A DNA stretch of 60,753 nt from Yersinia similis. GTDB taxonomy: Bacteria; Pseudomonadota; Gammaproteobacteria; Enterobacterales; Enterobacteriaceae. The notes under the pieces were generated by a model that was given only the letters and a program-made list of their open reading frames with translations, was not told where the DNA came from and did not search any database. Positions 45,470 to 52,588 of this stretch are shown here, piece after piece; positions within the stretch are counted from its first letter, which is position 1, and the number at the start of each line of letters is the position of its first letter. A program made the position numbers and the translations under genes. Where the stretch lies: positions 1 to 60,753 of the forward strand of contig NZ_CGBP01000026.1 in assembly GCF_001053095.1 (NCBI RefSeq), in the 5' to 3' direction.

Positions 45470-45928
45470 CTAAGCAGATTGACGTAATGGTGTGTTAAGA
45501 GCTTCCATTAATGCGAGAAACATTACTGTGCGCTCATGTTTATTGTTGACCCTGGTGATGGCCACTATTTTTTCTTTAAACCTACCTGCTATTATATCCC
45601 TCTCTGTCGGGCAGAGAGGGAGTAGCATTAAGGATTCTATTACTGTCTTTGGTATTGGTCTTATATCACAACCAAATTTGACGAAATGACTGACACTCGA
45701 TAATGCTGTCAATTTGGTTGTATGTGTGATGTCCGGATCAAACTGAATAAAAATATAACCAGAAAAAAGAGGTTCAATAATCAATCTGCCGCTGGGTCTG
45801 TCGGGTCGTGGTCGGGATAAGCGGATCAACGGACAGAAGCTATCAATATGCAAACGTGACAGCTCCAGTTGAGCTTTATACAGTGTTTCCTTTCCCGGTT
45901 GATGACAAGCCAGATACCAGTTAAGCAT
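45470..45928 (-). CDS. traB: TraB-like NusG/RfaH-family antiterminator
   Basis: A 152-residue protein from the ATG at 45928 with the NGN domain of specialised NusG paralogues: MLNWYLACHQPGKETLYKAQLELSRLHIDSFCP and PLFSGYIFIQFDPD. The C-terminal part (KEKIVAITRVNNKHERTVMFL) is a short KOW-like region. RfaH and R64 TraB permit long operons to be transcribed to the end. Its place as the first structural gene of a 38-kb block fits that. The longer frame to 46021 adds a hydrophobic stretch not seen in the family. Confidence 0.85.
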   Translation of the reverse strand: MLNWYLACHQPGKETLYKAQLELSRLHIDSFCPLIRLSRPRPDRPSGRLIIEPLFSGYIFIQFDPDITHTTKLTALSSVSHFVKFGCDIRPIPKTVIESLMLLPLCPTERDIIAGRFKEKIVAITRVNNKHERTVMFLALMEALNTPLRQSA

Positions 45929-46348
45929 GATTTTTGTCTTCCTTGTCAAATAGATATAAGTCAGAAAAATCATCAGAATGATGGGCGCACTTCCAAAAAA
46001 TGATCCCGCTTCCGGAATCAATACAAAGGTGAAAAAAGATCTCCGTCAGGACTGCGACCTGTTATCAACGCTGCACTGGTTTTATACCCGAGTATTGCAA
46101 ACCACAGTCATGACGAAGATCTAATATTATTACTTTATTTCTTCTCTTGGCGGAGAAAAGAAATAATTATTTAAATAACAGTGATGAAAGAGATCATCGC
46201 ATGGTTTTTGGTGAAAAAATAGGTACCTGAAGGAGACATTTTGTTAAAAAATATCGTTTTTTAGTTTTAAAGAATTTAAGTTAAATTCAACTAACATCCT
46301 CCACTTGACTAATACCCTACATTTTCGTTTAAAAAACAACCAATGTGA
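45929..46348 (-). promoter_or_regulatory. AT-rich tra operon leader with a CGCCAA-loop hairpin
   Basis: This 420-nt gap between the LuxR-type gene and the NusG-like gene holds no credible gene. A hairpin at 46135-46166 (stem TTATTTCTT with AAGAAATAA plus CTC with GAG) displays TTGGCG on the plus strand, or CGCCAA in the minus-strand tra leader RNA. The nine bases CTTGGCGGA (46146-46154) equal the Inc-RNA target loop in the repA leader (47405-47413). The flank near 46240-46340 is strongly AT-rich and may hold the promoter. No clear ops element was found. Confidence 0.5.
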
Positions 46349-46642
46349 TTATTGTTTTTTATTCATGGCTTCGTAATATTTTTTTGGGAAATCATCAGGT
46401 GCCATCATCGCTGTTTGTATTCTTGAATGATAAATTATCCTAGCTGTATCCAGTTTATCAATACATAGATCTTGTTTGATTCTCTGTAGTGTTTTTTTAA
46501 TTGCTACTACTGAGCAACCTAATATGTCCGCAATACTTTCATTATCTGAACCAAAAGCATAGAACATCAACACTTGAAATTGTGACTCGGTCAGCTCAGG
46601 AAACATAAGGCGAAGTTTCCAGAATACGTCTAAATTCAACAT
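46349..46642 (-). CDS. LuxR-type helix-turn-helix regulator, probable activator of transfer genes
   Basis: A 97-residue protein from the ATG at 46642 (AAGGGG ribosome-binding site 8 nt upstream). Residues about 17-75 fit a LuxR/FixJ-type DNA-binding domain: LTESQFQVLMFYAFGSDNESIADILGCSVVAIKKTLQRIKQDL. There is no sensing domain. It is upstream of the NusG-like gene at the head of the transfer block and downstream of a phage-like RNA switch. The frame could extend upstream to 46786, but the coupled small ORF in another frame makes 46642 more likely. Confidence 0.75.
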   Translation of the reverse strand: MLNLDVFWKLRLMFPELTESQFQVLMFYAFGSDNESIADILGCSVVAIKKTLQRIKQDLCIDKLDTARIIYHSRIQTAMMAPDDFPKKYYEAMNKKQ

Positions 46643-46770
46643 GATATACCCCTTGTTATATGAAAGAATGTAGGGGGGTATTGTTGATGACGATATATCT
46701 TGCGAAGGATGAATGTCTGGAATGTGTATGTATCGAATTGAGAGGTTTTTAAGCAGATATTGACGAGCAT
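46636..46770 (-). CDS. Small ORF translationally coupled to the LuxR-type gene
   Basis: A 44-codon ORF from the ATG at 46770 (GGAG 9 nt upstream) runs to a TGA at 46636-46638 that overlaps the first codons of the LuxR-type gene (ATGTTGA). The product (MLVNICLKTSQFDTYTFQTF...) has no recognised family. It directly follows the repeated seqC-like element, where P4- and P1-type loci encode the gene controlled by the antisense RNA. It may serve mainly to couple translation. Confidence 0.4.
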   Translation of the reverse strand: MLVNICLKTSQFDTYTFQTFILRKIYRHQQYPPTFFHITRGISC

Positions 46771-46799
46771 AGTTAATACTCCACATAGTAGGTTTTTAG

Positions 46800-47006
46800 C
46801 CCCACGGGAGTTGTCACACCCTTTGGTGGTGGCTCAGACGAGGGTGACAAACCGGCCTAAGTGGGTACCGGCCAGCCCTAAGGCTGCCCCGCCTGAGTCA
46901 CCATTGATGACTATCAGGTCTACGCACAAAAAAACACGCTGTCGCGTGCTATGTACGCCACTTAGAGTATCGAGTTGTCACACCCGACTACAGATTTTGC
47001 TGTAGT
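46800..47006 (-). ncRNA. C4/P4-CI-like antisense RNA leader
   Basis: On the minus strand the order is: hairpin CTACAG-CTGTAG; GGGTGTGACAACTC (46985-46972); a terminator CACGC-GACA-GCGTG plus seven T (46948-46928); hairpins CAGCC-GGCTG and a CCGG pair; TTTGTCACCC (46851-46842), complementary to the repeats; and a second GGGTGTGACAACTC (46821-46808). Two direct repeats flanking one complementary segment is the arrangement of phage P4 CI RNA (seqA-seqB-seqC) and P1 C4 RNA. Those RNAs cause premature termination of the downstream operon; here the downstream gene is the LuxR-type regulator. Confidence 0.65.
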
Positions 47007-47012
47007 GAGTCT

Positions 47013-47041
47013 AGGCTATCCGTAGCAACGAAAGATGTCAA
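47013..47041 (-). promoter_or_regulatory. Sigma-70 promoter for the P4-like leader
   Basis: Minus-strand TTGACA (complement of 47036-47041) and TAGCCT (complement of 47013-47018) are separated by 17 nt. The -35 box is perfect, the -10 box matches three of six positions. Transcription would start near 47006, just upstream of the first repeat. Confidence 0.6.
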
Positions 47042-47293
47042 CGCTGGCATGCCTGTTTGGATATTTTTAAAAAGTGGGTATTTTGAGAATAGCAGAAGGG
47101 ACTTAGGCGCGATCCTTCGGAGTCATCGTTCTCCTCTATGATTTATAAGAATATTTTTTGTCTGAGGTGTGATGGTGATCGTTAGACAGGGATCCATTGG
47201 TTGCAAGCAGAGAAAAAACAGGTAATATTTGCAGAGATTTGTGCTGAAGTCATTGGCTTGTAAGAGGCTGAGCGCAGAGGAATAAGAGGCTAT

Positions 47294-47503
47294 GTGGCTT
47301 TAGGCGGCATGGTAGCGTTGGATGGGCATATCCTTAAATGCTCAAGGGAAAAGGTACCAGAACAGTGGGCCTTGAATGCAAAAACCCCCCGAAATCTGTA
47401 TCAACTTGGCGGAAGGTTCAGATATCAGGGGGTCACAAAGCAGGCGCTGGCCTGTAGAGATTATAACTCATGCAATTCAGAACACAATACCTGTCCGCCA
47501 TAA
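47294..47503 (+). CDS. repY: RepY-like leader peptide controlling repA
   Basis: An open frame of up to 69 codons runs through the Inc RNA target hairpin and stops at TAA (47501-47503), touching the repA start. In IncI1, IncB and IncL/M replicons translation of such a leader (RepY) opens a structure and lets a pseudoknot form that exposes the rep start. Here TGGCGGA in the loop (47407-47413) can pair with TCCGCCA (47494-47500) just before the stop. The true start within the frame is uncertain, and the peptide itself need not have a function. Confidence 0.7.
   Translation: MALGGMVALDGHILKCSREKVPEQWALNAKTPRNLYQLGGRFRYQGVTKQALACRDYNSCNSEHNTCPP
47380..47453 (-). ncRNA. Inc antisense RNA (copy-number and incompatibility determinant)
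   Basis: On the minus strand a perfect TATAAT (complement of 47460-47465), with TTGTGT 16 nt upstream, starts a short RNA. It folds as one hairpin (CCCCC...GGGGG outer stem, ATCTG/CAGAT inner stem, 47385-47432) with loop CCGCCAA, and ends in a T-run (47380-47384). It is complementary to the repY/repA leader, whose loop UUGGCGG is the standard target of Inc RNAs in the IncI/B/L/M group. Confidence 0.85.
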
Positions 47504-48541
47504 GTGCTGGCGGGTGTGACTAAGAAACATTCAGAAAACCTATCAATTGATCCTTCCTGGGAAAATATCAATCTCGATGCGCTAGAGCGTGCCGCGACTG
47601 ATGACACCTATTGGCAGTGGATTGATGAACCTAAAACTGAAACACCTTCAAAAACGACTAAGCGCCGAAGAGGCGAACATTCGACTGCGTGTAAATGCCC
47701 TAACCCATTCTTTAGCCGCCCAGAGCATTACAAACCGTTGGCGGGTGAACTGGGCCATGCCTATCGCCGGTTAACAAAAAAAGATAAACATACCGGAAAA
47801 GTATCTCTTCGGATTCGAATATCACGACACCCCTATTTTGTTTGGGCGCGTAAAGCTGTTGGTCGCCAACGTGATTTCCGAGTCGTCCGGGAGCAACTGC
47901 TTGATGCACTGTTTGTATTACTCGTGAGCTGTGCGGATAGAGCAACACATATCGTCACGATGAACGAAAGCCGTTTGGCTGCGGAACTCAGCCCTAAAGA
48001 TGAGAATGGTAACGTCATACCTACAACGGCTGTGACAGTGACCCGGATTTGTCGGTTACTACAAGAGCTCAATAAATTTGGTCTTATCGCATTACCAGAA
48101 GGTGTCCAGTGGGATGCCTACAATAAGAAATTTTTTCCAAAGCATATCATTTTGACCGAGCAGGCCTGGAAGTTGATAGGGGTAAACCTTGATAAACTCT
48201 ATGCGGAGCAGGAAGAACGCTTACAGGCCGAGCTTGAAGGCATCCTGCAACCAGGAGAAGATATTTCTGTGAAAACAGCGCGTAAGCGCTGGTATGACCG
48301 TATGCGACATGCAACGCTGGTTCGTCGCAGAGGTGAAGCTATCAGACAAAAACGCGCCAACAGACTTGGAAAGTTAGAGCTTAATGATCGCGTGTATGAA
48401 ATGAGTCATTTCCTACAACGCACATTGTCTTACGATGAACTGTACCATATGACGCCCGAACGCTTTGAGAAGCTAGTGTGGCAACGTTTGCATCAATTAG
48501 ACATCGGTCTGGCTCACGAACCGCCAGACCCCTACCACTAA
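47504..48541 (+). CDS. repA: RepA replication initiator, IncFII_repA family (IncL/M- or IncI-like)
   Basis: The 345-residue protein has the conserved core of this family: KCPNPFFSRPEHYKPLAGELGHAYRRLTKKDKHTGKVSLRIRISRHPYFV (about 65-115), then THIVTMNESRLAAELSPKDENGNVIP and a basic C-terminus. The GTG at 47504 follows the RepY stop directly; a second GTG at 47516 is possible. There is no Shine-Dalgarno sequence, in keeping with reinitiation from RepY and pseudoknot control. A terminator follows at 48569. It would initiate replication at the downstream region (48600-49140). Confidence 0.92.
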   Translation: MLAGVTKKHSENLSIDPSWENINLDALERAATDDTYWQWIDEPKTETPSKTTKRRRGEHSTACKCPNPFFSRPEHYKPLAGELGHAYRRLTKKDKHTGKVSLRIRISRHPYFVWARKAVGRQRDFRVVREQLLDALFVLLVSCADRATHIVTMNESRLAAELSPKDENGNVIPTTAVTVTRICRLLQELNKFGLIALPEGVQWDAYNKKFFPKHIILTEQAWKLIGVNLDKLYAEQEERLQAELEGILQPGEDISVKTARKRWYDRMRHATLVRRRGEAIRQKRANRLGKLELNDRVYEMSHFLQRTLSYDELYHMTPERFEKLVWQRLHQLDIGLAHEPPDPYH

Positions 48542-48568
48542 CCGTTAGGCCCCACAGATAAGTCCCTT

Positions 48569-48588
48569 ACCGCCGCTGGCGGTTTCCG
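48569..48588 (+). terminator. Terminator after repA
   Basis: ACCGCC-GCT-GGCGGT followed by TTTCCGTGTTTTC lies 28 nt after the repA stop. A second hairpin with a better T-run follows at 48762-48790. Confidence 0.6.
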
Positions 48589-48599
48589 TGTTTTCTCCT

Positions 48600-49140
48600 G
48601 TGCCATAAATGTATAAAGAATAACCCGTCGGTAGTTGGTCTATTTCTCATTTTCCTCTCAAATATCACAAAGTGGCCATACTCTGTTAGTTACCCACATT
48701 TATCCGCAAACGAACAGATTGAGTTATCTGGAAACGAAACCTTATTAAGGCGCAAAACATTCCTAACCTTACGGTTAGAAGTTTTTTTTCATAAAAAAGA
48801 TACTTATTCAGTCCAGCTTTACAGTGGATTAAAAAATAAATGACTTCTCTTGCAACTGACTAACGTCAGCGCCGCTCAGAAAAGGGATATGAGTAGCTCC
48901 TGGCTAAAGCCAGGCAATCTAGTAACGTGACCTTACCCTCGTAAGCGTCCGCATTCGCGTCCACTAACGCCACGGAAATCACGCTCAGCGCGTCGCAAAC
49001 GCCACACTGACCGTTCACCGTGTCAGGAGGGTAAGTGAAACTTTTGTATCGCCAATAAATCTGTATGGCTTAGCAGAGCTGAAGGTTATCAGGATCTCTT
49101 ATGATCCGTACCGGCGTTGCCGGGCTTCAGCGGTTGAGTA
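48600..49140. other. oriV: Probable origin of replication region (oriV) with hairpins
   Basis: No gene lies between repA and hcp (48542-49396). The region holds a DnaA-box-like TTATCCGCA (48700-48708), a rho-independent terminator CTAACC-TTAC-GGTTAG with eight T (48762-48790), a CCTGGC-TAAA-GCCAGG hairpin (48898-48913), inverted repeat arms CTTACCCTC and GAGGGTAAG about 100 nt apart (48933-49034) and a nested cruciform GCTGAAG...CTTCAGC (49078-49131). In IncI and IncL/M-type replicons oriV and a single-strand initiation site lie downstream of rep. This assignment is by position; from 49140 to 49380 nothing clear is seen. Confidence 0.55.
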
Positions 49141-49396
49141 TTGGAAATATATGGGATAATAGTGAGCCGCTTTCTATGCACTGCGTACATCTAAGGGACC
49201 TGATACTCAGTAGACCTGTTTTTATTCGGTGTGTCAGCTACAGACTTATGTAATCATTAGCAGAAAATCGGTATCTGAAGTTGTAAAACAGGAACAATAT
49301 CCGAGATATAGCCAGATATAACGGGACATCAATGTAGATTACACCACTATAGGATAGTAATCGAATTGATAGTGCATTCACAAAAAGGAGATTACT

Positions 49397-49876
49397 GTGA
49401 GTTTTAATATTTTTTTAAATTTAGTCGGAGAGCAACAAGGGGTAATATCTGCTGGTTGCAACAGTATCGATTCTATTGGTAATAAGTATCAGAAAAATCA
49501 TTTGGACGAAATCCAAGTACTTTCATTAAACCATAGTATGTCACGTGAACAACATTGCAATCACCATCCCATAGAATTCATAAAACCTGTAGATAAATCG
49601 TCACCATTAATCGGGGTTGCAATATCCAATAATGAAAGGCTTACCGCTATTTTTGAAGTTTACTGGCTTAATCAATCCGGTGTAATGGAAGTTTTTTATG
49701 AGGTTAAGCTAACGAATGCAACCATTGCGAATGTGAGTTCAACTTACCCACATGTAATTAATAGTTCTGCGATAATGCCATATGAGCAAATTTCCTTGAA
49801 ATATGAATCTATTACATGGGAACATAGAGTAGCTGGTACATCTGGTTATAGCATTTGGAATGATCGAGTTTATTAG
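49397..49876 (+). CDS. hcp: Orphan Hcp-family type VI secretion protein
   Basis: The 159-residue product matches the Hcp tube protein/effector family of Enterobacterales: MSFNIFLNLVGEQQGVISAGCNSIDSIGNKYQ, VLSLNHSMSREQHCNHHPIEFIKPVDKSSPLIG and the C-terminal SITWEHRVAGTSGYSIWNDR. Hcp forms hexameric rings that carry small effectors in their lumen. No other type VI gene is on the plasmid, so it would depend on a chromosomal apparatus. The GTG at 49397 follows AAGGAG. It converges on a gene pair (49936-50861) with a shared terminator between. It is AT-richer than the backbone, which suggests separate acquisition. Confidence 0.93.
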   Translation: MSFNIFLNLVGEQQGVISAGCNSIDSIGNKYQKNHLDEIQVLSLNHSMSREQHCNHHPIEFIKPVDKSSPLIGVAISNNERLTAIFEVYWLNQSGVMEVFYEVKLTNATIANVSSTYPHVINSSAIMPYEQISLKYESITWEHRVAGTSGYSIWNDRVY

Positions 49877-49890
49877 AATATATATTACAT

Positions 49891-49924
49891 ATTCAATTGC
49901 TTGCACTCACGCAAGCAATTGAAT
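49891..49924. terminator. Bidirectional terminator between hcp and the convergent pair
   Basis: A perfect 14-bp stem, ATTCAATTGCTTGC with GCAAGCAATTGAAT, closes the 6-nt loop ACTCAC midway between the two convergent transcription units. Confidence 0.75.
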
Positions 49925-49935
49925 AACGATAAAAA

Positions 49936-50127
49936 TCATCTTACTTTGTCTATCAAGACATCGCTAATATAGAATGAAAACAAAATCCCGACAACAGCAA
50001 TGAAGAGGACAAACTTTTCAGGGAAGAGTGTAGCCACTAGGATAGATAAACCAGAGAAAATAAACGCCAATATATAGCTTAAGATATCCAATGCAACCGA
50101 GCCGAGAGATTTAAACATAAGACTCAC
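49936..50127 (-). CDS. Small two-helix membrane protein, candidate immunity protein
   Basis: A 63-residue protein made almost entirely of two membrane helices (ALDILSYILAFIFSGLSILVA and FVLFIAVVGILFSFYISDVLI). It overlaps the stop of the upstream 245-residue gene by 4 nt, so the two are co-translated. A small membrane partner co-transcribed with a larger protein next to hcp is the usual picture for immunity to a membrane-targeting type VI effector, but no family match was recognised. Confidence 0.6.
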   Translation of the reverse strand: MSLMFKSLGSVALDILSYILAFIFSGLSILVATLFPEKFVLFIAVVGILFSFYISDVLIDKVR

Positions 50128-50861
50128 CTCTTATAGAATATGTTTGCTAAAGCATACATTAATGCATCAGCGTTTGTATGGTCATTTGAGAGGCTTACTT
50201 TTATTAAGGGGTCTATCTTTTTTTCAATGATGAAGTAAAGCATTTCGACTTGTTGTGAATACAACATATTATAAATGATTTTATTCTCACGCCTTAACTG
50301 CCTGGCTGCCACGGCAGCTTTATCAAAGTAACTATATATTTGAAACATAGTTAACATTCTCGCCACTAATTTTCTTGACATTAAAATAACATCTGGCGAG
50401 CCTGACACCTCTAAAGCTATCAATCTTGAAATAACTTCAATTAGAGCAATCTTTGCTGCTGCCTTTACAGCTTGCTTTGCAATTGTATCGGTAATTTTTT
50501 TTTCAAGCTCAGAGCGCCTTTCTGTAAAATCTTTTTTAGTTCGCTCAGGCATTGTTGCAAACAAGAAGGTCACTATAGTCAAGGTCATTTCATAAATTAC
50601 AGTAGGTTTTACTATTATAGACTTAAGGGAGTAAATCATCCGCAGATCTTCTGCGCGAATCATATCACTATATGCTGACATGAGAGACGCATATTGTGGA
50701 TTGGTATACCCAAGTGTGATAGATGGTGACATCAACGCTAAAGATCTCATCGCGCCAGTTTCAATATCTCTCACACTTTCTCGTAAAGTTCCGCTGGTTT
50801 TTTGTAAGAAAGCATCAAAGTACTTAGCTAATACGTCATTTGATGATTGGGTGTCTTCCAT
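50124..50861 (-). CDS. Unknown 245-residue protein, candidate Hcp-associated effector
   Basis: A mostly helical protein without signal peptide. A semi-hydrophobic stretch lies at about residues 85-106 (VKPTVIYEMTLTIVTFLFATM) and an alanine-rich amphipathic region at about 130-165 (TIAKQAVKAAAKIALIEVISRLIALEV). Such features occur in pore-forming effectors, for example the Ssp6/Sip6 pair of Serratia, but relationship cannot be shown by eye. It is co-transcribed with a small membrane protein and faces hcp. The AT-rich composition matches hcp. Function not established. Confidence 0.55.
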   Translation of the reverse strand: MEDTQSSNDVLAKYFDAFLQKTSGTLRESVRDIETGAMRSLALMSPSITLGYTNPQYASLMSAYSDMIRAEDLRMIYSLKSIIVKPTVIYEMTLTIVTFLFATMPERTKKDFTERRSELEKKITDTIAKQAVKAAAKIALIEVISRLIALEVSGSPDVILMSRKLVARMLTMFQIYSYFDKAAVAARQLRRENKIIYNMLYSQQVEMLYFIIEKKIDPLIKVSLSNDHTNADALMYALANIFYKR

Positions 50862-50989
50862 TTACTTACATTCCTTTTGGATGATTAATTTAAATCCAGA
50901 TCAGCTTGGTCAGATGGTTGAAGTTTATCAGAACCCACGATTACCCTTTCAGGTTTTTCAACAAAAGGAAAGCACATCAGTTGGGGTTC

Positions 50990-51310
50990 CGAGGTGAGTA
51001 GACCCGCCGGTTACCCGGTCGGGGCTCCTCCTCAGAACCGGACGTGCGGAACTACCGCATCCGGCTCCCGACAGATCAGTGTCCCCACACATATTCAGCC
51101 AGACTGGAACATTGAACGGGTTTTCCATAACGATGGATAGCCCAGCATTTTCAGAATCAGACCCAGCTTTTCCCATGTCATGGGACAGTGCCCACCCTTG
51201 CGGTTGAACCATCTGTAGATGATCCGCTTGCTCTGGTAGATGGCTTAGTTTGGCCTGACTGTGCTTATCCGCGACCCTTCAGGCTAATTATCGATGCCAC
51301 AAAATTTTGG
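50990..51310 (-). mobile_element. 3'-terminal remnant of a group II intron with decayed RT gene
   Basis: Read on the minus strand, 51070-50995 has the typical end of bacterial group II introns: GAGCCGGATGCGGTAGTTCC, CGCACGTCCGGTTCTGAGG and ACCGGGTAACCGGCGGGTC, leading to a CTCACC boundary (domains V-VI). Upstream, 51250-51110 still encodes reverse-transcriptase tail residues (IYQSKRIIYRWFNRKGGHCP...) with at least two frame breaks before it (KGRG...KHSQAKL). The 5' part is gone. It lies between the Hcp module and kfrA and marks an old recombination boundary. Confidence 0.8.
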
Positions 51311-51321
51311 CGGCTTCCGGC

Positions 51322-52374
51322 TTACAATCCCGAGTTTCCGGCCAGCAGGGTAGCCAACTGGCCGTTCTGCTCTTTCAGTGCCTTGATCTCCCCGGCCAGC
51401 GCCGCTTTGGTTTCCCGCGCCTCTGTCGCATCCCTGAGTGCTTTATCCAGTGCATCCTGCCGGGTTTTCAGTTCCATGCCATGTTTGGCGGTGATAGCCG
51501 TAATGGTGGTTTCCGCTTTTTCGGCGGCACCGGTAGCCGACTGTTCCGCGAGATTTAACCGCTCTTTCAACCCTTGCACTTCTCGCTGGTGTTGTTCTTC
51601 GGTCAGTGAAGCAGCTTTGTCGACAACATCGAGACGTTTTTGCAGTTCTGCCTCGATCCGGGCATGTTGTGTTTTCAGTTCGTTAGTTTCGGCGGCGTGC
51701 TGAGTTTTGGCCTCGTGTAGCGCGGCCGCATGGTGCGCGATACTATCGGTCAGTTTCTTTTCGGCGTTAGCCAGCCGTTTTTGCAGGTCTGCCAACTGCT
51801 GGCTATGTTGTTCGGCGGCGAGCATCGCCGCTTTTTCCGTCTCCGAGCGCTGTTGTTCGGCGGCGGTTAGCCGTTCGCGCAACTGCGCCAGCTCTATGGC
51901 CTGCGCCTGCACTTTCTCCCTACCCTCGTCCCGTTCAGCCAGCGTGGTGGTGTACTCTCCGCGCAGTTCATCGAGCCGTTCTTCCAAATCATCCACGGTC
52001 TGCGCAGCGTCGGCCAGCTCTCGCTCGGCTTGCGCCGTCTGTTCACCCGCAGCGCGGGTGATCTCGGACACCCGGCGTTCTGCTGCCCGAACCGCTTTAT
52101 CGTTCAGTTCGGTGGCGAGCTGGCTGATACGTTCTGCCAGTGCCGACGACACGGCTTTCACTTCCTCGGCAACCTCGACGGGCAACTCAGCGACCGGCTC
52201 GGCGGTGACTTCGGTCTGCGAAGATAGGTACTCATCCCATATCTGCTTCAAGCGTCCCGGATTGCCGCCGCCCACCTTGTTACGTAGCGCAAACCCGGTG
52301 ATGTTACGCCCTTCAGCCTGTAGTACCTGCCCTGCCTCGATGATCTGTTGTGGTTCATAGGTTGCTGGTCGCAT
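51322..52374 (-). CDS. kfrA: KfrA-family coiled-coil DNA-binding protein
   Basis: A 350-residue protein with a KfrA-type N-terminal DNA-binding domain (MRPATYEPQQIIEAGQVLQAEGRNITGFALRNKVGGGNPGRLKQIW) and a very long alanine-, glutamate- and glutamine-rich coiled coil (about 60-335). KfrA proteins autoregulate, bind DNA and are linked to stable inheritance of IncP, IncU and other plasmids. The gene is visibly GC-richer than its neighbours. Upstream there are ACAAACTA direct repeats and a GTGAC-GTT-GTCAC palindrome that may be its operator. Confidence 0.9.
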   Translation of the reverse strand: MRPATYEPQQIIEAGQVLQAEGRNITGFALRNKVGGGNPGRLKQIWDEYLSSQTEVTAEPVAELPVEVAEEVKAVSSALAERISQLATELNDKAVRAAERRVSEITRAAGEQTAQAERELADAAQTVDDLEERLDELRGEYTTTLAERDEGREKVQAQAIELAQLRERLTAAEQQRSETEKAAMLAAEQHSQQLADLQKRLANAEKKLTDSIAHHAAALHEAKTQHAAETNELKTQHARIEAELQKRLDVVDKAASLTEEQHQREVQGLKERLNLAEQSATGAAEKAETTITAITAKHGMELKTRQDALDKALRDATEARETKAALAGEIKALKEQNGQLATLLAGNSGL

Positions 52375-52424
52375 ATATATCCCTGCCGTGATGATGAAGT
52401 GTGCATTTATTATATACCCCGAAA

Positions 52425-52476
52425 AGAAAATAACAAACTAACAAATAAACAAACTAATAAGGTGACGTTGTCACGT
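52425..52476 (-). promoter_or_regulatory. Candidate KfrA operator
   Basis: Upstream of kfrA, ACAAACTA occurs twice (about 52433 and 52449) in the AT-rich stretch AACAAACTAACAAATAAAC, followed by the palindrome GTGAC-GTT-GTCAC (about 52462-52474). KfrA of RP4 binds an operator overlapping its own promoter, so this is the logical site. Confidence 0.4.
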
Positions 52477-52588
52477 ATTCATGGCTCGAAATGGACGATA
52501 TTCAATAAAAGACCAATTCTGCCGACTGCACGGTGCTGCATTACGGTAAAATACCCGACAGGCACAACCGATACAGGGATATACATCG

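Noticed and set aside
50124-50861. Firm assignment as an Ssp6-type pore-forming effector
   Set aside because: Length, helical content and a membrane partner are similar, but no specific sequence match could be established by eye.
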